This document shows, piece by piece, positions 43,627 to 52,718 of a stretch of 64,000 nt of DNA; position 1 is the stretch's first letter; each line of letters opens with the position of its first letter. The DNA comes from Pseudomonas abietaniphila (lineage in GTDB: Bacteria; Pseudomonadota; Gammaproteobacteria; Pseudomonadales; Pseudomonadaceae). The stretch lies in assembly GCF_900100795.1 (NCBI RefSeq), contig NZ_FNCO01000022.1:1-64000 (forward strand). Direction: 5' to 3'. The translations under genes were made by a program, and so were the position numbers. The notes under the pieces are model-generated. The model was not told the DNA's origin, searched no databases, and saw nothing but the letters and a program-made list of their open reading frames with translations.

Positions 43627-44325
43627 ATGTCCGCCTGCCAGACCCCTATCATCGTCGCCCTGGATTTTCCGACCCGCGAAGCCGCGTTGAAACTGGCTGA
43701 TCAGCTCGACCCCAAGCTGTGTCGGGTCAAAGTGGGCAAGGAGCTGTTCACCAGCAGTGCGTCGGGCATTGTCGAAACCTTGAACAGCAAGGGCTTCGAG
43801 GTGTTTCTGGACCTCAAATTCCATGACATCCCCAACACCACGGCGATGGCGGTCAAGGCCGCTGCCGAGATGGGCGTGTGGATGGTCAACGTGCACTGCT
43901 CCGGCGGCCTGCGCATGATGGCCGCCTGTCGTGATGTGCTCGATCAGCGCAGCGGGCCGAAACCGTTGCTGATCGGTGTGACCGTGCTGACCAGCATGGA
44001 ACGTGAAGACCTGGCGGCGATCGGTCTGGACATCGAGCCGCAAGAGCAGGTGTTACGTCTGGCGGCGCTGGCCGAGAAAGCAGGCATGGACGGGCTGGTG
44101 TGCTCGGCGCTGGAAGCCCAGGCCTTGAAAACCGCGCACCCGTCGTTGCAACTGGTGACGCCGGGCATTCGTCCCGCTGGCAGCGCGCAGGATGACCAGC
44201 GCCGCATTCTGACGCCGCGTCAGGCCCTGGATGCCGGTTCTGATTACCTGGTCATCGGCCGCCCGATCAGCCAGGCGGCCGATCCGGCGAAAGCGCTGGC
44301 GGCCGTGGTTGCAGAGCTGGCGTAA
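43627..44325 (+). CDS. pyrF: Orotidine 5'-phosphate decarboxylase
   Basis: 232 residues, the final UMP-forming enzyme of pyrimidine synthesis. The catalytic tetrad motif DLKFHDIPNT is complete (D62, K64, D67). Substrate loops LVTPGIRPAGSAQDDQRRILTP and YLVIGRPIS are present. Start 43627 (MSACQTPIIVALDF) fits the family and has AGAG upstream; a longer start adds 12 residues. A REP doublet with a following T-run (44341-44440) may terminate it. Confidence 0.96.
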   Translation: MSACQTPIIVALDFPTREAALKLADQLDPKLCRVKVGKELFTSSASGIVETLNSKGFEVFLDLKFHDIPNTTAMAVKAAAEMGVWMVNVHCSGGLRMMAACRDVLDQRSGPKPLLIGVTVLTSMEREDLAAIGLDIEPQEQVLRLAALAEKAGMDGLVCSALEAQALKTAHPSLQLVTPGIRPAGSAQDDQRRILTPRQALDAGSDYLVIGRPISQAADPAKALAAVVAELA

Positions 44326-44340
44326 ACGCTCCACTTGCGT

Positions 44341-44433
44341 CCTGTAGGAGCCGGCTTGCTGGCGAACGCCGCGGGCCAACCACCACTGATGTATGGTTTC
44401 TGACGCATTCGCCAGCAAGCCGGCTCCTACAGG
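44341..44433. repeat. REP doublet after pyrF
   Basis: cctgtaggagccggcttgct mirrored by agcaagccggctcctacagg, 53 bases apart, followed by ttttttg. The T-run suggests additional terminator function for pyrF. Confidence 0.88.
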
Positions 44434-44497
44434 TTTTTTGTTTAGCCAGTAAAAAGTGCCATAGACCTGAATAGCGTAATGCGCACTTCGCTTTGTT

Positions 44498-44601
44498 GAT
44501 CGTTCCCACGCTCCGCGTGGTAACGCAGCGACTGACGCTCTGCGTCAACGTGGGCGCGGAGCGTCTTGGCAGGCATTCCCACGCAGAGCGTTGGAACGAT
44601 C
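44498..44601. repeat. Palindromic 'gatcgttcccacg' repeat
   Basis: gatcgttccc ... ggaacgatc closes a ~104-bp structure whose interior holds cacgctccgcgtgg and gacgctctgcgtc hairpins. Fragments of the same repeat appear at 27359 and 33915. Confidence 0.8.
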
Positions 44602-44643
44602 CCACAGGTTTTGTGTTCAGCCAGTGACACGTTTGTGAGATGC

Positions 44644-45771
44644 CTAGTACCCGATCCGCTTCAAGATTGAATCCATGCTTTCTTTCGACGGCCGTCCGTA
44701 GAACTTCAACAGTTCCGACGCCCGGTTGGTGAAGAAACCATCGACACCGCGCTGGCTGATGGCCTTGAAGTCCACCGCGTCATCCACGGTGTACGGATGA
44801 ATGATCAGGCCACGATCGTGGGCCATCTTGTTCATCCACGGTTGCACCAGATCCATGTAGCTCTGGTCGCCACCGTTTTTCAAAGCGGACGCAGGGCCGG
44901 TGCCGATCGCGCCGTGTGCTTTTGCCCAGTCCATCCACGCCGCGAATTCTTCCTTGGACTTCACTTGCTGAGTCGCATAGAAGCTGGCTTTGTCTTTGGC
45001 GCCGGAGTCTTTGAAGGTCTTGTCGGATGCCGCCTGGATAGAGCCGTCGCCCAGCCACAGCAACAGGATTTTCGGCGTGTTCGGCATGGCCTTCTGCAGC
45101 AGCTCCAGGCTCGGTTTTTCGAACGTTTGCAAAATCACCCGGCCGGGCATGTGCGCCACGTTCACATGGCCTTTTTCCGCCGCGGGGCGCTGACTCAGCC
45201 AGCCGCGTTGTTCCAGTTTCTTCTTCAGGTCTTCTTCGATGCCGGGAAACTGCGCCGGCACTTTGGTTTCGATGTACAGGCCGGGTTTGTTCTTGCCGCC
45301 TTCGGCAATGTCGATCACCTCGTCCAGCGTCAGAATTTTCAGCCCTGCGTAGCTTGCGCGTGCGCGGTCAGGGTGTGCCTTGTTGAACCAAGAGCCTGCA
45401 TCCAGGCGCTTGATCTCCTCCAGGGTGAAGGTGCTCAAGGGGTCTTTTACCCGATTCGGATAGACCTCTGCGATATTAGTGGTGCGCTCAAGGGTGTCGT
45501 CGTGCAGGGCGATCAGCACGCCGTCCTTGGTGCGCTGGATGTCCATTTCCAGGTAATCGGCACCCAGTTCACGGGCGAGGGTGTAGGACGGGATTGTCTC
45601 TTCCGGCGCATTGAACGAAGCACCGCGATGCGCAATGACCGCAGGCCAGGGTACGCCGATCTTGGCGGCAAGCGCCTTGCCGGGCTCGTTAGCGGCCATG
45701 GCAAACCCTGACGACAACATGACACCGGCCAGCGCGGCGGTGCCCAACGTTCTGGAAATTCCTTTGAGCAT
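44644..45771 (-). CDS. glpQ: Glycerophosphodiester phosphodiesterase, periplasmic
   Basis: 375 residues with a signal peptide (LAGVMLSSGFAMA, cleavage near residue 26). GDPD fold: catalytic VIAHRGASFNAPEET with His/Arg, metal ligands in DYLEMDIQRTKDG, general acid/base His in IALHDDTLERTT, and LYIETKVP. It hydrolyses glycerophosphodiesters from phospholipid breakdown to glycerol-3-phosphate and alcohol in the periplasm. Start 45771 has AAGGAA about 10 bases upstream; a Met 24 bases further upstream is possible. No glpT is adjacent. Confidence 0.93.
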   Translation of the reverse strand: MLKGISRTLGTAALAGVMLSSGFAMAANEPGKALAAKIGVPWPAVIAHRGASFNAPEETIPSYTLARELGADYLEMDIQRTKDGVLIALHDDTLERTTNIAEVYPNRVKDPLSTFTLEEIKRLDAGSWFNKAHPDRARASYAGLKILTLDEVIDIAEGGKNKPGLYIETKVPAQFPGIEEDLKKKLEQRGWLSQRPAAEKGHVNVAHMPGRVILQTFEKPSLELLQKAMPNTPKILLLWLGDGSIQAASDKTFKDSGAKDKASFYATQQVKSKEEFAAWMDWAKAHGAIGTGPASALKNGGDQSYMDLVQPWMNKMAHDRGLIIHPYTVDDAVDFKAISQRGVDGFFTNRASELLKFYGRPSKESMDSILKRIGY

Positions 45772-46071
45772 GGTGATGACGTTCCTTTTGTGCATGATTC
45801 ATTCATGAAGCGGTGCAAACCACCGCAGCGCGTACCGGCGTATTTGCCGCTACTGTTATCCAGGCGCATCACTCAGACCTTAAACAGCAATGTCGGGTGC
45901 CGGCAACCGGCGTGTCGCTGCTGGAAACGAGCGGTCGTTGTGAGGTTATGCTCACTCGGCACATAGCCGAACGCAGGGCGTTTGGGCACTATGGCGACGA
46001 GTTTCAGGATTTTTCATGACGCTAAATCGTCAGGCGCATGACCGTTTGACTCTGCAGGTGGCTTTTCTCGC
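45772..46071. other. Divergent intergenic region (glpQ / GGDEF gene)
   Basis: Holds both promoters; no operator or repeat was identified. A pho-box-like direct repeat was searched for ahead of glpQ and none was convincing. Confidence 0.35.
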
Positions 46072-47430
46072 ATGGAAACAAACACATACGCCGCATTGAC
46101 TGGATTTGTCGACCTGCTGTTGGACGCCATCTGTGTGGTGGACGTACAAGGTCGGTTCGTCTACGTCAGCGCCGCCTCGGAGCAGATTTTCGGTTACCTT
46201 CCGCACGAGCTGATCGGCCTCAAGATGATCGAAATGGTCCATCCCGAGGACCGTGAGCGCACGCTCGCCGCCGCCGGTGAGATCATGTCGGGGCAGCCTA
46301 ACGTGGGTTTCGAGAACCGCTACGTGCGTAAAGACGGCCGGGTGGTGCACATCATGTGGTCGGCACGCTGGTCGGAGGTCGACCAACTGCGTATCGCCGT
46401 CGCCCGGGACATCACTGAACGCAAACGCTCGGAGTCCATGCGAACGGCGCTGTTCCGCATTTCCGAAGCGGCTCATGTGGCCAGTGATCTGCCTGCGCTG
46501 TTCAAGGAGATTCACCGCGTCATCGGTGATTTGCTGCCCGCCCGCAATTTTTTTGTCGCGCTGCTCGATAAATACAGCGGATTGCTGAATTTCCCCTACC
46601 GCGTCGACGAGCTTGATCCGACCCAAGCGCATCCCATGGCCGATGCACTGGCGACTGAAATCGTCGGAACGGGGCGCACGATGCTGGTGGCCCCTGCCTG
46701 CGATCTACGTGGCACCGGCCATGCGGTCCCTGACTACCTGAGGCGGATGCAGGGCAACGATGGCCTGTCCTGGCTCGCGGCGCCGCTGGAGACGCAACAC
46801 GGCATCATTGGCGCGCTGCTGGTCAAGAGTCACCCTGACTGTCCGCAGTACGGCGAGCGTGACAAGGAACTGCTGCAATTCGTGTCGACCCAGGTCGCGG
46901 CCGCCATTGAACGCAAGCAGTTGTACGACCGACTCAAGAGCATGGCCCAGTACGATCAGTTGACTCAACTGCCCAACCGTATGTTGCTGCAAGAGCGCCT
47001 GCTTCAATCACTGGAGCGGGCGAAAAACAGTAAAGGGCGTCTGGCTTTGCTCTATCTGGATCTGGACAAATTCAAACAGGTCAACGACACCCTTGGTCAC
47101 GCCGCAGGTGATCTGCTGCTGCAGGAAGTGGCTCATCGCTTGAAACAGTGCGTGCGCGAAACCGATACCGTGGCGCGCATCGGCGGGGATGAATTCGTGA
47201 TACTGCTCGACCGGGTCAACAGCGCCGAGGACTCCGGCAAGGTTGCGGAAAAAATCTGCAAGACCCTCAACGTGCCCATGGTCCTCAAAGGCCATGACTG
47301 GCAGATCCTGCCCAGCATCGGCATCGCCAACTACCCGGAAAACGCCACTGACCTTGCGCAACTCTTCCGCCATGCCGATGAGGCGATGTATACCGCGAAG
47401 AAGTCTGGTGGGAATCGGTTTCAGGGGTGA
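46072..47430 (+). CDS. Diguanylate cyclase with PAS and GAF domains
   Basis: 452 residues. An N-terminal PAS domain (about 10-130: LLDAICVVDVQGRFVYVSAASEQIFGY, ARDITERKRSE), a GAF domain (about 145-285) and a GGDEF domain (about 295-450). The active site GGDEF is intact near residue 371, preceded five residues earlier by RETD, an inhibitory I-site (RxxD). It should synthesise cyclic-di-GMP with product inhibition, controlled by a cytosolic signal. There is no EAL domain. The nearby hydroxyacid dehydrogenase gene starts 55 bp later. Confidence 0.92.
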   Translation: METNTYAALTGFVDLLLDAICVVDVQGRFVYVSAASEQIFGYLPHELIGLKMIEMVHPEDRERTLAAAGEIMSGQPNVGFENRYVRKDGRVVHIMWSARWSEVDQLRIAVARDITERKRSESMRTALFRISEAAHVASDLPALFKEIHRVIGDLLPARNFFVALLDKYSGLLNFPYRVDELDPTQAHPMADALATEIVGTGRTMLVAPACDLRGTGHAVPDYLRRMQGNDGLSWLAAPLETQHGIIGALLVKSHPDCPQYGERDKELLQFVSTQVAAAIERKQLYDRLKSMAQYDQLTQLPNRMLLQERLLQSLERAKNSKGRLALLYLDLDKFKQVNDTLGHAAGDLLLQEVAHRLKQCVRETDTVARIGGDEFVILLDRVNSAEDSGKVAEKICKTLNVPMVLKGHDWQILPSIGIANYPENATDLAQLFRHADEAMYTAKKSGGNRFQG

Positions 47431-47485
47431 AAACCGCTCTAACTCGCGCTACTGTCTGTCCCATCGAATTTTCCGGGGCGCAGTG

Positions 47486-48424
47486 ATGATGACGAAGACG
47501 GTGCTGGTGTTGGTTGAAAGCGTGAACGAGTACTTGCCGATTCTGGAGGAGAGCGGTTTTCGTTTGATTCTGGCGCCGACGCCTGCGACGCGGGCGGAGG
47601 CGGTCGCGACCCGCGGGGATGAAATCGATGCGGTGTTGACGCGCGGACCGTTGGGTTTCAAGGCTGATGAGATCGCGGCGCTGCCCAAGCTGGGCATCAT
47701 TTGTGTGATCGGGGCGGGTTACGAACAGGTCGATCTGCTGGCCGCCGAAGCGCGCGGCATTACGGTGACCAATGGCGCCGGGGTGAACGCGCCGAGCGTG
47801 GCTGATCATGCGATGGCGTTGCTGCTGTCGGTGGTACGCGATATTCCTCAAGCCGATGCATCGGTACGCCGCAGCGAGTGGCGCAAGGTCACGCGGCCGT
47901 CGTTTGCGAACAAACGCCTCGGTATTTTGGGCCTGGGTGCAGTGGGGATGGCGATTGCCAAACGGGCGCTGGGCTTTGACATGCAGATCAATTACCACAG
48001 CCGTTCGCCGCGCGCGGACGTCGATTTTCACTACTGCGCCACGCCGCTGGCACTGGCCGCCGAGTCCGATTTTCTGATGGTGGCCACGCCGGGCGGCGCC
48101 GGAACGCGGCATTTGATCGACAAGGCCGCGATTGAAGCGCTGGGTGCGGACGGTTTTCTGCTGAACATCGCGCGGGCCAGTGTGGTGGACACCGAGGCGT
48201 TGATCGACGCCCTGCAGCACGGCCGTCTGGCCGGTGCGGCGCTGGACGTGTTCGACGACGAACCCCAGGTGCCGGATGCGCTGAAAACCCTGAACAACGT
48301 CGTGCTGACCCCGCATGTCGCCGGCCTGTCGCCGGAAGCCTCGCGGGGCACGGTGCAGTTAGTTGCCGATAACCTGCTGGCGTTTTATGCCGGCAAACCG
48401 GTGCTGACCCCGGTGCATAGCTGA
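47486..48424 (+). CDS. D-isomer 2-hydroxyacid dehydrogenase
   Basis: 312 residues, NAD(P)-dependent, of the glyoxylate/hydroxypyruvate reductase type. Substrate and catalytic residues: NIARASVVDTEAL (Arg), DVFDDEPQVP (Glu), TPHVAGLSPEA (His). NAD fold at LGILGLGAVGMAIAKRALGF. The physiological substrate is not determined by sequence. ATG 47486 or 47489 (MMTKTV) are equivalent. It precedes an SDR gene by 65 bp, so the two may act in one oxidation pathway. Confidence 0.88.
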   Translation: MMTKTVLVLVESVNEYLPILEESGFRLILAPTPATRAEAVATRGDEIDAVLTRGPLGFKADEIAALPKLGIICVIGAGYEQVDLLAAEARGITVTNGAGVNAPSVADHAMALLLSVVRDIPQADASVRRSEWRKVTRPSFANKRLGILGLGAVGMAIAKRALGFDMQINYHSRSPRADVDFHYCATPLALAAESDFLMVATPGGAGTRHLIDKAAIEALGADGFLLNIARASVVDTEALIDALQHGRLAGAALDVFDDEPQVPDALKTLNNVVLTPHVAGLSPEASRGTVQLVADNLLAFYAGKPVLTPVHS

Positions 48425-48489
48425 GGCAGCAAGCCCACCGGATTGATTGCGGTTACAACCGATCCCCTCTAACAAAAAAGGAAACCCAC

Positions 48490-49254
48490 ATGTCTTCATC
48501 GTCTGCCCTGAAAGTCGCGCTGGTCACCGGCGCTGGAAGTGGTATAGGTCGCGCCGTCGCGCTCCAGTTGCTCAAGGACGGCTATGCCGTAGTCCTCGCG
48601 GGGCGTCGTCTGGAGCCGTTGGTCGAGCTGGCCGAGCAAGCGAAAGCCTCAGGGCAGCAAGCCTTGGCGGTGTCGACCGACGTGCGTGATGCGGCCAGTG
48701 TCGAGGCGTTGTTCGCGCAGATTGAAAGCACGTTCGGTCGCCTGGACGTGTCCTTCAACAACGCCGGCATTGGTGCGCCTGCGGTGCCGATGGACGAGTT
48801 GACGGTCGAGCAGTGGAAAAACGTGATCGATACCAACGTTACCGGCATGTTTCTATGTGTGCGTGCAGCGTTCGGTCTGATGCGCCGGCAGGTGCCGCAA
48901 GGCGGGCGAATCATCAACAACGGCTCGATCTCGGCGCACACGCCGAGGTTGTTCAGCTCGCCGTATACCTCCAGCAAACACGCAGTGCTGGGCCTGACCA
49001 AGAGCACCTCGCTGGACGGTCGTCAGTACAACATCGCCTGCGGACAGATCGACATCGGCAACGCCTTGACTGAAATGACCGATCGCATGACCAAAGGCGT
49101 GTTGCAGGCCGATGGCGAGCTGCAGGTGGAACCCACGATGAACGTGCAGCACGTGGCGGACGCGGTCAGCTACATGGCGAGTCTGCCGTTGTCGGCGAAC
49201 GTGCTGAACATGACCGTGATGGCCAGCAGCATGCCGTTCGTTGGGCGCGGCTGA
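48490..49254 (+). CDS. Short-chain dehydrogenase/reductase
   Basis: 254 residues, classical SDR. Cofactor motif VTGAGSGIGRAVA, NNAGIGAPA, catalytic Ser in INNGSISAHTPR and YTSSK (Tyr-x3-Lys) are all intact. Glutamine/Arg at the end of beta-2 (LAGRRLEPL) suggests NADP preference (inference). Start 48490 has AAAGGAAA upstream. Substrate unknown. A REP-type inverted repeat follows. Confidence 0.9.
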   Translation: MSSSSALKVALVTGAGSGIGRAVALQLLKDGYAVVLAGRRLEPLVELAEQAKASGQQALAVSTDVRDAASVEALFAQIESTFGRLDVSFNNAGIGAPAVPMDELTVEQWKNVIDTNVTGMFLCVRAAFGLMRRQVPQGGRIINNGSISAHTPRLFSSPYTSSKHAVLGLTKSTSLDGRQYNIACGQIDIGNALTEMTDRMTKGVLQADGELQVEPTMNVQHVADAVSYMASLPLSANVLNMTVMASSMPFVGRG

Positions 49255-49269
49255 CCAGTTGACGCGAAT

Positions 49270-49351
49270 CTGTAGGCGCGCGCTTGCCCGCGATCTGCCG
49301 GGAGCCGGCGGTCAACTCAGGCGCCTTGGTCGGCGGGCAAGTGCGCCTGCA
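49270..49351. repeat. REP-type inverted repeat
   Basis: ctgtaggcgcgcgcttgccc mirrored by gggcaagtgcgcctgcag. It lies between the SDR gene and the FAA hydrolase gene, separating their transcripts. Confidence 0.75.
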
Positions 49352-49476
49352 GAAAGACAGCGCTGATACGAGATGCGTTGTTTCGTCCAAAACCCCGTGG
49401 GATCTGTCCAACCCGGCCCGTGGTTGTTAGCACACACTGTGGTCATGTCGATCAACCTTCCATCAAGGACATGACC

Positions 49477-50166
49477 ATGAGTGAATTCGTCATTGCACCG
49501 GTCGCTACGCCATCGCTGGCCGTGGCGGGCACTTCCAGCCGCTTTCCGATCCGCCGCGTCTTTTGCGTCGGCCGCAACTACTCCGAACATGCCCGCGAAA
49601 TGGGCCATGACCCTGACCGCGAACCGCCGTTTTTCTTCATGAAGCCTGCGGACGCGGTCGTGCCGGCTGAGGGCAACATTGCTTACCCGCCGCTGACCCA
49701 GGACCTGCACCACGAGATCGAACTGGTGGTTGCGATTGGCAAGGACGGCGTGGACATCTCTGCGCAAGACGCCTTGAGTCACGTCTGGGGTTACGGCGTC
49801 GGGCTGGACCTGACCCGTCGCGACCTTCAGGCGCAGGCAAAGAAAATGGGGCGTCCGTGGGAATGGGCCAAGGCGTTCGACGCCTCGGCACCCGCCACTG
49901 CGCTGCTGCCGGTCAGCAAGATCGGCCACCCGGACACCGGTTCCATCTGGCTGGACGTGAACGGTGAAAGCCGTCAGCGCGGCGATCTGGCCGATCAGAT
50001 CTGGGCAGTCAGGGACGTGATTGCGTACCTCTCGCAATCGGTGGGCGTCAAAGCCGGTGACTTGATCTACACCGGCACGCCGGCAGGCGTCGGTGCGCTG
50101 CAGCGCGGCGATGTGGTGACGGCGGGGATCGAAGGCATTGCCGAGCTGACCGTGACCCTCGTTTGA
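49477..50166 (+). CDS. Fumarylacetoacetate hydrolase (FAH) family protein
   Basis: 229 residues, fumarylpyruvate-hydrolase-like branch. Core motifs: RRVFCVGRNYSEHAREMG, FFMKPADAVV, HHEIELVVAIG (metal Glu pair), YGVGLDLTRRDLQAQAKKMGRPWEWAKAFD and TGTPAGVGALQRGD. These enzymes cleave C-C bonds of acylpyruvates in aromatic or sugar degradation. Start 49477 is taken because AAGGA is seven bases upstream; ATG 49471 is too close. Its neighbour is an AraC regulator, so it may belong to a catabolic set whose substrate is unknown. Confidence 0.9.
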   Translation: MSEFVIAPVATPSLAVAGTSSRFPIRRVFCVGRNYSEHAREMGHDPDREPPFFFMKPADAVVPAEGNIAYPPLTQDLHHEIELVVAIGKDGVDISAQDALSHVWGYGVGLDLTRRDLQAQAKKMGRPWEWAKAFDASAPATALLPVSKIGHPDTGSIWLDVNGESRQRGDLADQIWAVRDVIAYLSQSVGVKAGDLIYTGTPAGVGALQRGDVVTAGIEGIAELTVTLV

Positions 50167-50282
50167 TCCCGACATCGATCATCGTCCGCAGGCACTGAAC
50201 GCCCTGATAATCCCTTGGTTCGACGGCTGCTGTTGGCCTAACATGCGGCAGATCGAACCAAGTGATTTCAGGTGTTTCCGCG

Positions 50283-51191
50283 ATGGCCAACCCGTCCCGC
50301 ATCCAGACCTATGGCATGCAACAGCGCAGCGACCGGATGGATTTCTACATCCGTGACAAGTCTGCTCGTCCTGCCCTGACATCACCCCATCGTCACGAAT
50401 ATTTCCAGATCCAGATCAATCTCGGCGGCGACACCGTGCAGCATATCGGCGGCGCTATCCGGCCGTTTCCGCGCAACACCCTCGCGTTCATCCTGCCGCA
50501 TCGGCTGCATGTGATTCCGCACCCTGAAGACGGCAACTTCGTGCTGATCAATTTCTCTCAGGAATTTTTGCTGCATCACCTGCAATGCGATCCGATGGAC
50601 CTTGAAGATGTCTCCCTCAACGAGGCACCGGAGCTGGCGCCTTTTCGCTTCCAGGAGCATCTGGATTTCATCCTGCAGGACGCTGATTTCGCGCAAGTGA
50701 CCGCATTGCTGGAGCAGATGCGCGAAGCGGACCTGTCGCGGCAGCTGGGGTCAGGCTCGATTCTGCGCGGTTACCTGCTGCAACTGATCGGCAAGGTCTG
50801 CAACCTGTTCGAGCCTCAGTTGCTCGGGTTGTCGGCCAACAAGGCCGAGCGAAGAGGGCGGCGCGATGCGATGGGCCGGGTGATGGCGTACATCCGCGCG
50901 CACATGGCCGATCCGGCCATGAGCCTGACTGACGCTGCAGCCGCAGCCTTCTTGTCGCCGAATTACCTGACCCACCTGCTGCGCAAAGAGACGGGCAGTA
51001 CGTTCTCGGAACTGGTGCTGGAGCGGCGCATGCGCCTTGCGCGCACGCACCTGATGAACAGCGACAAACCCTTGAGCCATATCGCCCAGATCTGTGGATT
51101 CGCCGATGAAGCGTACTTTTCCCGGCGTTTCCGCAAGGCCCACGGCGTCCCGCCGGGGCAGTTCCGGCGGGAGCAGGCGGCCAGGCGTTAA
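50283..51191 (+). CDS. AraC-family transcriptional regulator
   Basis: 302 residues: an N-terminal cupin-type sensor (HRHEYFQIQINLGGDTVQHIGG, about 35-110) and a C-terminal AraC double helix-turn-helix (about 205-300; AAAAFLSPNYLTHLLRKETG, then HIAQICGFADEAYFSRRFRKAHG VPPGQFR). It activates gene expression in response to a small metabolite. Located between the FAH-family gene and the GntP permease gene (opposite strand, ends overlap by 4 bases). ATG 50283 (MANPSRIQ) follows weak GGTG. Confidence 0.88.
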   Translation: MANPSRIQTYGMQQRSDRMDFYIRDKSARPALTSPHRHEYFQIQINLGGDTVQHIGGAIRPFPRNTLAFILPHRLHVIPHPEDGNFVLINFSQEFLLHHLQCDPMDLEDVSLNEAPELAPFRFQEHLDFILQDADFAQVTALLEQMREADLSRQLGSGSILRGYLLQLIGKVCNLFEPQLLGLSANKAERRGRRDAMGRVMAYIRAHMADPAMSLTDAAAAAFLSPNYLTHLLRKETGSTFSELVLERRMRLARTHLMNSDKPLSHIAQICGFADEAYFSRRFRKAHGVPPGQFRREQAARR

Positions 51192-52579
51192 ACCAGGCCG
51201 GTCGTGTAATACACGCCAATCACGAAGAACGCCGCCAGCACCTTGAAGATCGTCATGCCGAAAATGTCCGTGTAGGCCTCGCGGTGGGTCAGGCCGGTGA
51301 CGGCCAGCAACGTGATCACGGCGCCGTTGTGCGGCAGGGTGTCCATGCCACCCGCTGCCATCGACGCGACCCGGTGCATCACTTCCATCGGGATGTGCGC
51401 GGCATTCGCAGCGGCAATAAAGGTGTCGGACATCGCCGCCAGCGCGATGCTCATCCCGCCCGAGGACGAACCGGTGATCCCCGCCAGGATGTTGATCGTG
51501 ATCGCCTGATTGATCAGGGGGTTGGGAATCGCCTTCAGGCCGTCGACCACCACCAGAAACCCCGGCAACGCTGCGATCACCGCGCCGAACCCGTATTCCG
51601 AGGCGGTGTTCAGCGTTGCCAGCATCGCCCCGCCCACGGCCGTCTTGCTGCCATCGGCCAGTTTGCTGGCGACGGTGCGGAAGGAGAACACCAGCACCGT
51701 GATGATGCCCACCAGCAGCGCGGCCTGTACCGCCCAGATGGCGGTCAGCTTGGCCACGTCCGTCTGAATCGGCGCCTTCAGCCCTGGCAGGTGAATGCCG
51801 TAGGAGCCGCCGTACCAGCCCGGAATCCATTTCGTGAACAGCAGGTTCATCACCCCGACCAGCACCAGCGGCAACAGGGCGATCAACGGGTTTGGCAAGG
51901 CTATCTCTTCAGGCGTTTCCGGCTCGTTGCGCAGGTTGGTGCCGTAGCCTTCGCCTGCGCGCGCGGCTTTGCGGCGCTGATGCTCCAGGTACAGCATGCC
52001 GCACACCAAAACGAACAGCGAACCCAGCAGGCCGAGCCACGGCGCGGCCCAGGAATTAGTGCCGAAGAAGGTGGTCGGGATGATGTTCTGGATCTGCGGC
52101 GTGCCCGGCATCGCGTCCATGGTGAAGGTAAACGCGCCCAGCGCGATGGTCGCAGGCATTAGCCGTTTTGGGATATTGCCCTGACGGAACATTTCGGCGG
52201 CAAACGGGTAGACCGCGAACACCACCACAAACAGCGAGACCCCGCCGTAGGTCAGCAACGCGCAGACCAGCACGATCACCAGAATCACCTGACTGCTCCC
52301 CAGCAGGCCGATGACCGATTTGACGATGGCACGGGAAAACCCCGACAGCTCGATCAACTTGCCGAACACCGCGCCCAGCAGGAACACTGGAAAGTACAGC
52401 TTGATGAAGCCGACCATCTTGTCCATGAACAGGTCGCTGAACACCGGCGCCACGGCGGTGGGGTCGGTCAGCAATACGGCGCCCAGGGCAGCCAGTGGCG
52501 CAAAAATGATGACGCTGTAACCCCGATATGCAGCCAGCATCAGAACGCACAACGCCAGAACGGCGATGACAACACTCAT
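51188..52579 (-). CDS. GntP-family permease
   Basis: 463 residues with about 12-14 hydrophobic segments. GntP-type H+ symporters import gluconate and related hydroxy acids. Seen: YRGYSVIIFAPLAALGAVL at the N-terminus, YGGVSLFVVVFAVYPFAAEMFR, DAMPGTPQIQNIIPTTFFGTNSWAAPWLG, and GSSSGGMSIALAAM. It is downstream of the HisD-like dehydrogenase gene on the same strand with a 139-bp gap containing a hairpin, so it likely imports that enzyme's substrate, perhaps a polyol or sulfonate (inference). Confidence 0.88.
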   Translation of the reverse strand: MSVVIAVLALCVLMLAAYRGYSVIIFAPLAALGAVLLTDPTAVAPVFSDLFMDKMVGFIKLYFPVFLLGAVFGKLIELSGFSRAIVKSVIGLLGSSQVILVIVLVCALLTYGGVSLFVVVFAVYPFAAEMFRQGNIPKRLMPATIALGAFTFTMDAMPGTPQIQNIIPTTFFGTNSWAAPWLGLLGSLFVLVCGMLYLEHQRRKAARAGEGYGTNLRNEPETPEEIALPNPLIALLPLVLVGVMNLLFTKWIPGWYGGSYGIHLPGLKAPIQTDVAKLTAIWAVQAALLVGIITVLVFSFRTVASKLADGSKTAVGGAMLATLNTASEYGFGAVIAALPGFLVVVDGLKAIPNPLINQAITINILAGITGSSSGGMSIALAAMSDTFIAAANAAHIPMEVMHRVASMAAGGMDTLPHNGAVITLLAVTGLTHREAYTDIFGMTIFKVLAAFFVIGVYYTTGLV

Positions 52580-52605
52580 GAGGACATCCTTTCGAAGCGG
52601 TACGG

Positions 52606-52648
52606 CGAGCCCTCCCCGGACCCGTATAGGGTTCGGCGAGGGCTCGCA
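52606..52648 (-). other. Intercistronic hairpin between HisD-like and GntP genes
   Basis: gcgagccctc pairs with gagggctcgc (10 bp) around a 23-base loop. No T-run follows in the direction of transcription, so it may stabilise the upstream transcript rather than terminate it. Confidence 0.55.
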
Positions 52649-52718
52649 GTCGGTTGATTGTTTTTATTGTCGGACGCGCGTTTTACCGCTCGCCCTGTCC
52701 CGCAAAGAACGCGATTTT